34,282 bases of DNA, taken from an uncultured Acidimicrobiaceae bacterium (GTDB taxonomy: Bacteria; Actinomycetota; Acidimicrobiia; Acidimicrobiales; Ilumatobacteraceae). The notes under the pieces were generated by a model. It saw only the letters and a program-made list of their open reading frames with translations, did no database searches and was not told where the DNA came from. The position numbers were made by a program, and so were the translations under genes. The stretch covers positions 1-34,282 of the forward strand of contig CAIXHI010000107.1 of assembly GCA_903919215.1 (NCBI GenBank), given 5' to 3'. Positions 8,913-17,325 of this stretch are shown here, piece after piece (the stretch's first letter is position 1; every line of letters starts with the position of its first letter).

Positions 8913-10055
8913 ATGAGGAACCAACGGATCAAGGGCTTCGCCGCCGCCGTGCTGGCCTTGTCGCTCATCGCTGCGTGCAGCGACGACAAGAAGACCACCA
9001 GCACCTCGGCACCGGTCGCCTGCGCAACCACCACACCCGTCAAGCTGCAGCTGCAGTGGGTCACCCAGGCCCAGTTCGCCGGCTACTACGCCGCGCTCGA
9101 CCAGGGCTTCTACAAGGCACAGTGTCTCGAGGTCACGATCCTCGAGGGCGCAGTCGACATCACGCCCCAGACCGTGCTCGCCAACGGCGACGCGGACTTC
9201 GCTGTCTCGTGGGTCACCAAGGCTCTCGCCAGTCGTGAAGCCGGCGCGAACATCGTCGACATCGCCCAGGTCTTCCAGCGTTCGGGCACCTTGGCCGTGA
9301 GCTTCAAGGACAAGAACATCACGTCCGCCAAGGACTACGCGGGCAAGAAGATCGGTAACTGGGGCTACGGCAACGAGTTCGAAGTCTTCGCCGCGATGAC
9401 CAAGGCCGGTATCGACCCGGCGACGGTCGAGAACGTGGCACAGCAGTTCGACATGGTCGGTCTGCTCGAGGGCGACATCGATGCCGCTGAGGCGATGACC
9501 TACAACGAGTACGCACAGGTGCTCGAGGCCAAGAACCCCGCGACCGGCAAGCTCTACACCGCCGACGACCTCAACGTCATCTCGTACGAAGAGCAGGGTG
9601 TCGGCATGCTGCAGGACGCCATTTGGGCCGACGGTGCTCGTCTGTCTGATGCCACCTACAAGGACACCGCAGTGAAGTTCGTCGCTGCGTCGCTCCAGGG
9701 CTGGGCCTACTGCCGCGACAACGTCGATGCGTGCGCGAAGCTCGTCACCGACCAGGGTTCGGCCCTTGGCCTCACCCACCAGACCTGGCAGATGAATGAA
9801 GTCAACAAGCTGATCTGGCCGGCGGCCGACGGCGTTGGTTTCATCCAGCAGGCTGCTTGGGACCGCACCGCGGCCCTGGCCCAGGAGACCAAGAACCTCG
9901 AGGGCACCACCGTCCTCACCAAGGCTCCCACCGCCGATGCGTTCACCAACGACATCGTGACTGCCGCCTACGCGATCCTCAAGGGTCTCGGAGTCGACAT
10001 CAACGGCACGAGCTACAAGCCGGCCACCGTCACCCTCACTGAGGGCGGCGCCTGA
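8913..10055 (+). CDS. THI5/NMT1-type ABC substrate-binding lipoprotein
   Basis: A 380-residue binding protein with a lipoprotein signal: basic MRNQRIKG, a hydrophobic stretch, and lipobox LIAAC with Cys at about residue 22, so it would be anchored on the outer face of the membrane. The mature part begins VKLQLQWVTQAQFAGYYAA, the classic opening of THI5/NMT1 and ThiY-type proteins that bind pyrimidine compounds. GGAGGA at 8898-8903 is a strong ribosome binding site 9 nt from the ATG. The gene is last in the transporter block and ends before a terminator. In this family ThiY binds formylaminopyrimidine; in this context a uracil-, thymine- or hydantoin-like ligand is more likely. The ligand is inferred from context, not read from the sequence. 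Confidence 0.9.
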   Translation: MRNQRIKGFAAAVLALSLIAACSDDKKTTSTSAPVACATTTPVKLQLQWVTQAQFAGYYAALDQGFYKAQCLEVTILEGAVDITPQTVLANGDADFAVSWVTKALASREAGANIVDIAQVFQRSGTLAVSFKDKNITSAKDYAGKKIGNWGYGNEFEVFAAMTKAGIDPATVENVAQQFDMVGLLEGDIDAAEAMTYNEYAQVLEAKNPATGKLYTADDLNVISYEEQGVGMLQDAIWADGARLSDATYKDTAVKFVAASLQGWAYCRDNVDACAKLVTDQGSALGLTHQTWQMNEVNKLIWPAADGVGFIQQAAWDRTAALAQETKNLEGTTVLTKAPTADAFTNDIVTAAYAILKGLGVDINGTSYKPATVTLTEGGA

Positions 10056-10078
10056 CCACCTCCGACCATTCGGACGAT

Positions 10079-10110
10079 GAGGGGCGGGTCGCTTCGGCGG
10101 CCCGCCCCTC
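10079..10110 (+). terminator. Strong hairpin with UUCG tetraloop after the transporter operon
   Basis: GAGGGGCGGG at 10079-10088 pairs with CCCGCCCCTC at 10101-10110. The stem continues through one T-G pair and CGC/GCG to a C(TTCG)G loop, 14 pairs in all. No run of T follows, as is common in high-GC actinobacterial terminators. It lies 23 nt after the binding-protein stop and 13 nt before the next gene. Confidence 0.8.
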
Positions 10111-10123
10111 TCGCGTCGCGCTC

Positions 10124-10984
10124 ATGGTGAAGTTCGCACCGTGGGTGTTCGTGTTGTTGTGGAGCACCGGTTTCATCGTCGCCCGCTACGGCACCGATGA
10201 TGCCGGTCCGCTCACGTTCCTGGCCATCCGACTCGGCATCGCCGCCCTGATCCTGGCGGTCGTCGCCGCCGTCACTGGCGCACCGCGTCCTGCGCGCCCG
10301 CAACTCGGGTGGGCCGCCGTGGCCGGTCTGGGTATTCATGCGATCTATCTCGGCGGGGTGTTCCTCGCCATCAGTTGGGGTATGCCGTCGGGCGTCAGCG
10401 CCCTCATTGCCGGGTTGCACCCGGTGATCACGTCAGTCGTCGGTCGCTTTGTGCTGTCCGAACGCCTGCGGCGCGTGCAGTGGTTCGGCGTCGCGCTGGG
10501 TTTCGCCGGTGTGGTCGCAGTCGTTGTGGATCACTTCCTGGACAGCACAGCCGGACTGTCGGCTGGAGCGTTGCTGGCGTCATCGTGCAGTGTGCTCGGC
10601 ATGAGCGCTGGCACGCTCGCCCAGCGCCGCCGAGGCGGAAGGACCCCGTTGCTGTGGGGAACGGCAATGCAGTACCTCGCCGCAGCCACTGTTTTGGGAC
10701 TCGGGGCACTCGTGCACACGGACGAGGGATTCCATGTCACGGCTCGATCGATGTTTGCGCTGGCGTGGGCGATCTGTGTGCTGTCGTTCGCCGCCGTGCT
10801 GATCATGTTGTGGCTACTGCAGCGTGAGGCCGCCGCCCAGGTGAGCAGCCTGTTCTTCCTCACGCCCGCGTTGAGCACTGCCGAGGGTGCGATCCTCTTC
10901 GGTGAGCGGATGGGCCCGTTGGCGATGGTTGGTCTGGCGGTCGCGTTGGCGGGCGTCTCGCTCACGTTGCGGTCAGCGCGGTAG
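10124..10984 (+). CDS. EamA/DMT-family transporter
   Basis: A 286-residue membrane protein with about ten hydrophobic segments in two tandem EamA halves. The opening WVFVLLWSTGFIVARYGT and the following PLTFLAIRLGIAAL are typical of the drug/metabolite transporter superfamily, as is SGVSALIAGLHPVITSVVG in helices 3-4 and the matching SSLFFLTPALSTAEGAILFGE in the second half. Members export amino acids or other metabolites; the substrate here cannot be told. It starts 13 nt after the terminator hairpin, with no obvious ribosome binding site, so it probably depends on partial read-through or on a promoter within the hairpin region. It is not clearly part of the pyrimidine operon. Confidence 0.85.
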   Translation: MVKFAPWVFVLLWSTGFIVARYGTDDAGPLTFLAIRLGIAALILAVVAAVTGAPRPARPQLGWAAVAGLGIHAIYLGGVFLAISWGMPSGVSALIAGLHPVITSVVGRFVLSERLRRVQWFGVALGFAGVVAVVVDHFLDSTAGLSAGALLASSCSVLGMSAGTLAQRRRGGRTPLLWGTAMQYLAAATVLGLGALVHTDEGFHVTARSMFALAWAICVLSFAAVLIMLWLLQREAAAQVSSLFFLTPALSTAEGAILFGERMGPLAMVGLAVALAGVSLTLRSAR

Positions 10985-11035
10985 CGTGACTGAGCAGTCG
11001 GGCAATGACGTCCGACACGCAGCAGGAGGTGGCCA

Positions 11036-12934
11036 ATGACGGACACCCATTCACTCACCGATACAGAGCGTCAGGACCGACAGCCCGAGCAGATCTCGCA
11101 TGTCGTCGTCCGGTTCGCAGGTGACTCGGGTGACGGCATGCAACTCACCGGTGATCGGTTCACCTCGGTGAGTGCGTTGTTCGGTAATGACTTGTCGACC
11201 TTTCCCGACTACCCGGCCGAGATCCGCGCTCCAGCGGGCACGGTCAACGGTGTGTCGAGCTTTCAGGTCCACATCTCGGATCACGACATCACCACGCCGG
11301 GTGACGCGCCCAACGTGTTGGTCGTGATGAACCCTGCAGCGCTGAAGGCCGACCTGCATCGACTCGAGCAGAACGGTCTGCTGATCGTCAACAGCGATGC
11401 TTTCGAAACACGCGATCTGGAGAAGGCCGGTTACGACCACAACCCACTGCACGACGACTACCTGGCTGCGTATCGCGTGGTCGAGGTGCCGATGACGTCG
11501 TTGACGCAGTTGGCCACTGAACCCCTGGGCGTCAAGCCTCGCGATGCTGAGCGTTCGAAGAACTTCTTCGCGCTCGGCCTGGTCTCGTGGTTGTACTCGC
11601 GCCCCATCGAGCCCACGGTCGAGTGGATCGGTACACGGTTCAAGGATCTCGTCAAGGACTCCAACCTCGCCGCCTTGCGCGCCGGGTTCAACTTCGGTGA
11701 GACGAGCGAACTGTTCGATCATCCGTACCAGGTGAAGCCCGCCCAGTTGCCGCCCGGTGAGTACACCAACATCACCGGCAACGTGGCGCTCGCATGGGGT
11801 CTCATCGCCGCTGGCCAACTGGCCAAACTGCCGGTGTTCTTGGGCACGTACCCGATCACACCCGCCAGCGACATCCTCCACGAACTCTCCAAGCACAAGC
11901 ATTTCGGTGTGCGCACGGTGCAGGCCGAGGACGAGATCGCTGCCGCCGGTATGGCGCTGGGTGCCGCGTTCGCCGGTCACCTCGGGATCACCACCACCAG
12001 CGGTCCGGGTGTGGCGTTGAAGAGCGAGACCACCAGCCTGGCGGTATCGCTCGAGTTGCCGTTCGTGCTCGTCGACGTGCAGCGTGGCGGCCCGTCCACT
12101 GGTCTGCCCACCAAGACCGAAGCGGCCGATCTGAACATCGCAATGTTCGGCCGTCATGGTGAAGCGCCGTTGCCGATCGTGGCGGCCTACAGCCCGGCAC
12201 AGTGCTTCGATGCTGCCATCGAAGCGTGCCGCATCGCGCTGAAGTACCGCACACCGGTGATCTTGCTCAGCGACGGATATCTGGCCAACGGCAGCGAACC
12301 GTGGCTGCTGCCAGATCCAGCGACGCTGCCCGATATCTCGGTGCCCTTCCAGACCGCTACCAACCACGTAGCCGAGGACGGCACTGCGGAGTTCTGGCCG
12401 TACCTGCGCGATCCCGAGACGCTGGCCCGCCCGTGGGCGATCCCCGGCACACCTGGTCTGCAGCATCGTGTCGGTGGCATCGAGAAAGAAGACGGCACCG
12501 GCAACATCAGCTACTCGCCGGAGAACCACACCAAGATGGTGCACCTGCGTCAGGCGAAGATCGATGGCATCGCCAACGACATCCCGCTGGCCACGATCAC
12601 CGGCGACGCCGACGCCGAGGTCTGCTTGCTGGGCTGGGGTTCCACATGGGCGGCGATCGACGCTGCCGTGCAGCGCACGCGGCGAGCCGGAACCAAGGTC
12701 GCCTGGATCCACCTCACACACGTCAACCCGATGCCGCCGAACCTCGGAGGCCTGCTGAAAACGTTCAAGCACGTGCTCGTGCCGGAACTGAACCTCGGCC
12801 AGTTGTGCCGTCTGGTGCGGGCCGACTATCTCGTCGACGCCAAGGCGATCACCAAGGTGCAGGGTTTGCCGTTCACATCGGCCGAACTCGAGAACGCGAT
12901 TCAGGAAGCCCTCACGCAAGGAGCTGGGAAGTGA
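11036..12934 (+). CDS. korA: 2-oxoglutarate:ferredoxin oxidoreductase, fused gamma-alpha subunit
   Basis: A 632-residue protein with the gamma domain first (FAGDSGDGMQLTGDRF near residue 30, typical of the substrate-binding POR gamma module) and the alpha/pyrimidine-binding domain from about residue 245 (GTYPITPASDILHELSKHK, then QAEDEIAAAGMALGAA with the catalytic-region Glu). This gamma-alpha fusion is the two-subunit KorAB form known in mycobacteria and Sulfolobus. It oxidises a 2-oxoacid, most likely 2-oxoglutarate, to the acyl-CoA and reduces ferredoxin. AGGAGG at 11024-11029 is a good ribosome binding site. It overlaps korB by 4 nt (GTGA). Exact 2-oxoacid preference is not decided by sequence. 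Confidence 0.92.
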   Translation: MTDTHSLTDTERQDRQPEQISHVVVRFAGDSGDGMQLTGDRFTSVSALFGNDLSTFPDYPAEIRAPAGTVNGVSSFQVHISDHDITTPGDAPNVLVVMNPAALKADLHRLEQNGLLIVNSDAFETRDLEKAGYDHNPLHDDYLAAYRVVEVPMTSLTQLATEPLGVKPRDAERSKNFFALGLVSWLYSRPIEPTVEWIGTRFKDLVKDSNLAALRAGFNFGETSELFDHPYQVKPAQLPPGEYTNITGNVALAWGLIAAGQLAKLPVFLGTYPITPASDILHELSKHKHFGVRTVQAEDEIAAAGMALGAAFAGHLGITTTSGPGVALKSETTSLAVSLELPFVLVDVQRGGPSTGLPTKTEAADLNIAMFGRHGEAPLPIVAAYSPAQCFDAAIEACRIALKYRTPVILLSDGYLANGSEPWLLPDPATLPDISVPFQTATNHVAEDGTAEFWPYLRDPETLARPWAIPGTPGLQHRVGGIEKEDGTGNISYSPENHTKMVHLRQAKIDGIANDIPLATITGDADAEVCLLGWGSTWAAIDAAVQRTRRAGTKVAWIHLTHVNPMPPNLGGLLKTFKHVLVPELNLGQLCRLVRADYLVDAKAITKVQGLPFTSAELENAIQEALTQGAGK

Positions 12935-13956
12935 CCGATACTGCAGTTCCGTTGACCACGAAGAAGGACTGGGTCAGCGATCAGGAAGTTCGCTGGTGTC
13001 CCGGCTGCGGCGACTACGGCGTGATGCATGCCGTACAAGCGCTGATGCCCGAACTGGGGATCAACACCGAGAACACGGTGTTCATCAGCGGTATCGGCTG
13101 TTCCAGCCGTTTCCCGTACTACATGAACACCTACGGTATGCACTCCATCCATGGTCGTGCCCCGGCGGTGGCGACAGGTGTCGCCGTTGCTCGTCCCGAC
13201 CTCGATGTGTGGGTGGTCACCGGCGACGGCGACGCACTCTCGATCGGTGGCAACCACCTGATCCACGCGCTGCGGCGCAACGTGAACCTGACGATCCTGT
13301 TGTTCAACAACCGCATCTACGGCCTCACCAAGGGTCAGTACTCGCCCACCTCTGAGCAGGGCAAGGTCACCAAGAGCACTCCGTTCGGCAGTATCGATCA
13401 CCCGTTCAACCCGTTGTCGCTGGCGCTGGGTGCTGAGGCCTCGTTCGTCGCCCGCACACACGATCTCGACCGCAAGCACATGATGGCCACGTTCCGTGCA
13501 GCGCACGCGCACAAGGGTGCTTCGTTCGTCGAGATCTACCAGAACTGCAACGTGTTCAACGACGGCGCCTACGACGCGGTCACGGGCAAGCAGGCCCGTG
13601 CGGAGAACATGATCGACCTGGTGCACGGTCAACCGATCCGCTTCGGCGCCGAGGGGCACAAGGGTGTCATCATGGGCACCGACGGTCAGTTGCGCATCGT
13701 GGAAGTCGCTGAGGTCGGCGAGGCCGCGCTGCTGGTGCACGACGCGCAGCGTCACGATCCGGGTCTGGCGTTCGCGCTGGCCCGCCTCTCGCACGACGAC
13801 CACTCGCCCACACCGTTCGGTATCTTCCGCGATGTCGAACGCGGCGACTACGGCACGATGGTGGCCGATCAGGTGCTGGCCGCCTCGCAGAAGAAGGGCC
13901 CCGGCGATCTGGGCGCCCTACTGCGCAGCGGCGGTACGTGGCACGTCAGCGCCTGA
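12931..13956 (+). CDS. korB: 2-oxoglutarate:ferredoxin oxidoreductase, beta subunit
   Basis: A 341-residue TPP-binding beta subunit. Cys23 and Cys26 (RWCPGCGDYG), Cys57 (GIGCSSR) and Cys206 (YQNCNVF) are the four cysteines expected to hold the single [4Fe-4S] cluster in two-subunit enzymes. GDGDALSIGGNH (98-109) followed by NN (126-127) is the TPP/Mg motif. The GTG at 12931 overlaps the korA stop. The open frame extends far upstream, but that part is out-of-frame korA sequence. It transfers electrons from the TPP intermediate to an external ferredoxin; a small ferredoxin gene lies 20 kb away at 33592, but there is no evidence that it is the partner. Confidence 0.93.
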   Translation: MTDTAVPLTTKKDWVSDQEVRWCPGCGDYGVMHAVQALMPELGINTENTVFISGIGCSSRFPYYMNTYGMHSIHGRAPAVATGVAVARPDLDVWVVTGDGDALSIGGNHLIHALRRNVNLTILLFNNRIYGLTKGQYSPTSEQGKVTKSTPFGSIDHPFNPLSLALGAEASFVARTHDLDRKHMMATFRAAHAHKGASFVEIYQNCNVFNDGAYDAVTGKQARAENMIDLVHGQPIRFGAEGHKGVIMGTDGQLRIVEVAEVGEAALLVHDAQRHDPGLAFALARLSHDDHSPTPFGIFRDVERGDYGTMVADQVLAASQKKGPGDLGALLRSGGTWHVSA

Positions 13957-13967
13957 CCGGCTCCGCA

Positions 13968-14684
13968 TTACGAACTGAAGAACGTCGAGAGGCCACCCGT
14001 GCCGACCCGGGTGGCCTCTTGCATCTCGAGGTCGCGGGCGACACGCGATGCTTCGAGGCGACCATGCGCTGCGAGGCGCTTGGTCGCTGCCAGCGCGACA
14101 GGTGGCCACTGGCTGATCTGCGCGGCCATCGCCAGCGCTTCGGCGAGCACCTGGCCGGGGGCGCTGACCCGTGCCACCAGACCGTTGCGCTGCGCCGTCT
14201 CGGCATCGATCCACTCGCCGGCGATCAGCATCAGGTTGGCGAACTGTGCATTGGTGCGCTCGGCGAGCAGGTAGCTGCTGCCGGCTTCCGGCGTGGTGCC
14301 CAGGGCGGCGAACGGGGTGCGGAACCGGGCCGCGGGGTCGGCCAGCACGACGTCGCAGTGCAGCAGCATCGTGGTACCGATGCCAACCGCCAGACCGTTC
14401 ACTGCGGCCAGCACCGGCTTGTCGATCGCGAACGCATCCAACATGCGCGTGAACTGAGCGCCGACGTCGTGGCCGCCGGTCTGCAGCGCCTTCAGGTCGG
14501 CGCCGGCCGAGAACGCCCTGCCAGTACCGGTGAGCACGATGACCCCGACGCCATCATCCGCATCGGCGGCCAGTAGCGCGTCGGCCAGCAGTCCGTAGTG
14601 CTGGGCGTCGAACGCGTTGAGGCTCTCGGGGCGGTCGAAGCGGAGTGCTTGGACGCGGTCGTGGTTCTCGGTGTGTACGGGCAC
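13968..14684 (-). CDS. Crotonase-superfamily protein, delta3,delta2-enoyl-CoA isomerase-like
   Basis: The likely start is GTG 14684, giving 238 residues; upstream codons are arginine-rich read-through of the neighbouring gene. The crotonase oxyanion loops are present (GRAFSAGADLKAL and NGLAVGIG). By alignment from memory, the two catalytic glutamates of enoyl-CoA hydratase are replaced (Thr and Phe), while a Glu is present in LGTTPEAGSSYLL, the position of the catalytic Glu in ECI/PECI-type isomerases. This suggests movement of a double bond in unsaturated acyl-CoA rather than hydration. The stop of the DUF2786 gene is 11 nt upstream, so they are probably one transcript. No ribosome binding site is clear. 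Assignment to the crotonase family is firm; the isomerase reaction is inferred. Confidence 0.8.
   Translation of the reverse strand: MPVHTENHDRVQALRFDRPESLNAFDAQHYGLLADALLAADADDGVGVIVLTGTGRAFSAGADLKALQTGGHDVGAQFTRMLDAFAIDKPVLAAVNGLAVGIGTTMLLHCDVVLADPAARFRTPFAALGTTPEAGSSYLLAERTNAQFANLMLIAGEWIDAETAQRNGLVARVSAPGQVLAEALAMAAQISQWPPVALAATKRLAAHGRLEASRVARDLEMQEATRVGTGGLSTFFSS
13989..14018. terminator. Hairpin between korB and the leftward isomerase gene, inside the latter's 3' end
   Basis: GAGGCCACCCG (13989-13999) and CGGGTGGCCTC (14008-14018) form a perfect 11-bp stem with an 8-nt loop, followed by TT on the plus strand. It lies 33 nt after the korB stop. The convergent gene ends at 13968, so the hairpin is also coding sequence for its C-terminus. 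It probably terminates korB transcripts and may act on both strands. Confidence 0.7.
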
Positions 14685-14695
14685 GGCGCCCAGTA

Positions 14696-15823
14696 TTACC
14701 CCTGCGTGAGCGCGGCTCCGGCTCCGATGTCGGCCCGGTCGCCAGCTGCCCGTCCGGCATGCCAACCGTGTGCGTTCAGTCGCCGTGCGGGCATCATCGT
14801 GACGTTGGGGAACGCCTCGGTGTAGGCGGACTCGACCGCCTCCTTGCGGTCGGCCAGGATCGGCACGAGTGCCGATCCGTACTGCTGCTGGGCCTCTGTG
14901 GCGACATGGTTGCGGGCTTCTTCCAATCGTTCAGCCACGCGGTCGGCGAAGGCGATGAGGAACGCGCGCTTGAACGACGGGGTGCTCAAGCGGCGGTCGC
15001 GCGCTGTTGCTTCGGAAATCGCTCGCGTCGCCTGCACCAGCAGCGAGGTGAACAGCAAGTCGGTGAGTTGCACATCCACCGGGAAGCCCATCACCGTCGA
15101 GAACCCGGCTTGCGGCGACCACACGCTGCGCACTCCGTTGACCTCGCCGATGGCGGACAGGAACGTGGCCTTCTCGTCGGCGTATGGGTTGTCGATGTGC
15201 ACGCGGCGGGATGTCACGCCGCGGTGCGTCGCTCCGACTTCCGAGGCCGCCAGCACGGCTGCGTCGATGGAGTGCTTGGTCATCAACTCTTGCGCCTTGG
15301 CCGTGAATGACTCGGCCTCGGCTTCGAACTCGGTGCCCTCCGCTTTGGCGAGCAGCGCGCGGATGACCTTCAACGCCTTGGCGTCGATCTCCCCCGTGTG
15401 ATTGACGGTTGGTGTGTGCCCCTTGTTGCTGGCAGGCCACTTCGACGGTGGTGGCAGCAGGTGCGACAAGCGGGGTAGCGAGCGCAGCAGCGTCAGTACT
15501 TCGCTGGCCTGCTCGTGCGCCTCGTCGGGGTGCACCTTCTCGGCCTTGGCCCATGTGGCCACCGGGTCGCTGACGCCGCCGGTGATCGTGCCGCGCTCGG
15601 GGTGCAGTACTCCCAGCTCGGTGAGTTGGTCGAGCCACTCCTCAGGCGCGCGTGCTGGCGCGTCGAAGCGTCGCGAGTGCGTGGCGAGGCATGTGGCGAC
15701 CAGCCGCGAGGCGCGCTGAGTAATGCCGCGTTTGACGGCGTGCACGAGATCTGCTGGCTGCCAGCCATGCTCGAGCAGCAGATCGATGCAGCGATGGAGT
15801 TCGGTGGTGGTGTCGTGGCTCAT
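14696..15823 (-). CDS. DUF2786 domain protein of unknown function
   Basis: A 375-residue protein. The stretch KALKVIRALLAKAEGTEFEA, followed by a conserved AESFTAKAQELMTKHSID segment (about residues 145-185), is the DUF2786 signature. The region before it is a helical, charged domain; the last 140 residues have no feature I recognise apart from basic, helical character. There is no signal peptide or membrane segment, so it is cytoplasmic. DUF2786 proteins are widespread in actinobacteria and also occur in phages; no activity is established to my knowledge. It lies between a class III aminotransferase (40 nt upstream) and the isomerase-like gene (11 nt downstream), so it is probably co-transcribed with them. 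Confidence 0.75.
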   Translation of the reverse strand: MSHDTTTELHRCIDLLLEHGWQPADLVHAVKRGITQRASRLVATCLATHSRRFDAPARAPEEWLDQLTELGVLHPERGTITGGVSDPVATWAKAEKVHPDEAHEQASEVLTLLRSLPRLSHLLPPPSKWPASNKGHTPTVNHTGEIDAKALKVIRALLAKAEGTEFEAEAESFTAKAQELMTKHSIDAAVLAASEVGATHRGVTSRRVHIDNPYADEKATFLSAIGEVNGVRSVWSPQAGFSTVMGFPVDVQLTDLLFTSLLVQATRAISEATARDRRLSTPSFKRAFLIAFADRVAERLEEARNHVATEAQQQYGSALVPILADRKEAVESAYTEAFPNVTMMPARRLNAHGWHAGRAAGDRADIGAGAALTQG

Positions 15824-15863
15824 CGGCGCAGTGTGACCGAAGGGCGCGCGCTGGTTCTCGTGC

Positions 15864-17231
15864 TCAGCCGGTGTAGTACTGGTCGGTGATCGTCAGGCAC
15901 TCGTCGAGGATCGCGAGACCTTCCTCGATCTCGTCGACACTGGACGTGCACGGCGGGGTGACGTGCAGACGGTTGAAGTGGGTGAAGGGCCACAGCTTGC
16001 GGGCCTTGCACGCAGCCAGCAGTTCCTGCATCGGCTTGGCGTCGGCGCCCGCCGCGTTGAACGGCACCATCGGCTCGCGGGTGGTGCGGTTCTTGACGAG
16101 CTCGAGTGCCCAGAACACACCCATGCCGCGGACATCGCCGACGCTGGGGTGGTTGGCCTTCAGCTTCTCGAGACCGGGGGCGATGACATCGGCGCCCAGC
16201 GAGCGAGCGTGCTCGATGATGCCCTCTTCCTTGAAGATGTTGATGCTGGCGACAGCCGAGGCGCAGGCCAACGGATGACCCGAGTAGGTGAGGCCGCCGG
16301 GATACACCCGATCGCGGAACGTGGCCGAGATCTTGTCGCTGATGACCACGCCCCCGAGCGGCACGTAGCCCGAGTTGATGCCCTTGGCGAAGCACACCAG
16401 GTCGGGCTGGACGCCCCACTTCTGGAACGCAAACCACTCGCCGCAGCGGCCGAACCCGGCCATCACTTCGTCGCAGATGAGCATGATGCCGTGGCGATCG
16501 CAGCGTTCGCGGATGCCCTGCAGATAGCCGTCCGGCGGAACCAGGATGCCGTTCGTGCCGACGACGGTCTCGATGATGATCGCGGCAACAGTGTGTGCGC
16601 CTTCCACCATCAGCGTGTCGTCGAGGTGCTGCAACGCGCGCTCACACTCTTGGGCCTCGCTGGTGCTGTGGAACGCCGAGCGGTACGGGTACGGGCCCCA
16701 GAACTTGACGACGCCGGGCATCCCCGGCTCGCTGGGCCAGCGACGCGGGTCGCCGGTGAGCGTGATCGCGCCGTTGGTGGCGCCGTGGTAGCTGCGGTAG
16801 TGGTTCAGGATCTTGTGGCGGTTGGTGTGCAGGCGCGCCATGCGCACAGCGTTCTCGGTTGCCTCGGCGCCGCCGTTGGTGAAGAACACCATGTTGAGGT
16901 CACTGTTGGTGAGGCCGGTGGCAGCCACCTCGGTGATCAGCCGGGCAGCTTCGCTGCGGGCGTCGTTGGCGTGGAACGGGGCGATCGTGCACAGACGGTC
17001 GACTTGTTCCTTGATCGCGGCGACGAGTTTGGGGTGCTGGTGACCGATGTTGACGTTCATCAACTGGCTGGAGAAGTCGAGGTAGCGGGTGCCGTCCTCG
17101 GTCCAGAAGTAGCTGCCCTGGGCGCGAGTCACGACCAACGGGTTGATCGCTCCCTGCGCGCTCCACGAGTGGAACACGTGGGCGCGGTCGCTGGCAAAGG
17201 CATCGGCGGGGTGGGTGTCGAGCGCGGTCAT
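15864..17231 (-). CDS. Class III (omega) aminotransferase, PLP-dependent
   Basis: A 455-residue fold-type I aminotransferase. FFTNGGAEATENAVRMAR (near residue 110) binds the PLP phosphate, RSYHGATNGAI follows, ICDEVMAGFGRCGEW holds the Asp that contacts the PLP ring nitrogen, and FAKGINSGYVPLGGVV holds the Schiff-base lysine. It belongs to the omega-amino acid:pyruvate/2-oxoglutarate group (beta-alanine, taurine, GABA). ATG 17231 is chosen: TACGAT ends 6 nt before it, while upstream in-frame codons lack family features. It leads the leftward operon with the DUF2786 and isomerase-like genes. Beta-alanine transamination to malonate semialdehyde would link the amidohydrolase at 1367 to MmsA at 3708, an inference from pathway logic. 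Taurine or another amine is possible. Confidence 0.88.
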   Translation of the reverse strand: MTALDTHPADAFASDRAHVFHSWSAQGAINPLVVTRAQGSYFWTEDGTRYLDFSSQLMNVNIGHQHPKLVAAIKEQVDRLCTIAPFHANDARSEAARLITEVAATGLTNSDLNMVFFTNGGAEATENAVRMARLHTNRHKILNHYRSYHGATNGAITLTGDPRRWPSEPGMPGVVKFWGPYPYRSAFHSTSEAQECERALQHLDDTLMVEGAHTVAAIIIETVVGTNGILVPPDGYLQGIRERCDRHGIMLICDEVMAGFGRCGEWFAFQKWGVQPDLVCFAKGINSGYVPLGGVVISDKISATFRDRVYPGGLTYSGHPLACASAVASINIFKEEGIIEHARSLGADVIAPGLEKLKANHPSVGDVRGMGVFWALELVKNRTTREPMVPFNAAGADAKPMQELLAACKARKLWPFTHFNRLHVTPPCTSSVDEIEEGLAILDECLTITDQYYTG

Positions 17232-17237
17232 GCGTGC

Positions 17238-17317
17238 ATCGTAGTTGTCACATGACATGGCGTACAGACATGACTTTGTACCTGTACAAACTTCGCTCGC
17301 CACCCGTTTGCTACGTT
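17238..17317. promoter_or_regulatory. Divergent promoter region with two palindromic operator candidates
   Basis: The minus-strand -10 TACGAT (17243-17238) ends 6 nt before the aminotransferase ATG, and the plus-strand -10 TACGTT (17312-17317) ends 8 nt before the hydrolase ATG. TGTCACATGACA (17246-17257, 5-bp arms) sits just upstream of the first. TTTGTACCTGTACAAA (17275-17290) is a perfect 7-bp inverted repeat with a 2-bp centre and overlaps the -35 position of the second. The TTGTAC-GTACAA form resembles GntR/FadR-type operators. The regulator is unknown. Confidence 0.55.
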
Positions 17318-17325
17318 TCGTGCTC

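Noticed and set aside
11051..12919. A 622-codon open frame on the minus strand, antisense to korA
   Set aside because: It mirrors korA codon positions (high GC at third positions removes stops on the opposite strand), has no family motif, and korA is complete with all motifs.
12202..12930. An N-terminal extension of KorB by 243 codons
   Set aside because: This is out-of-frame korA sequence; KorB homology begins at the GTG 12931 that overlaps the korA stop.
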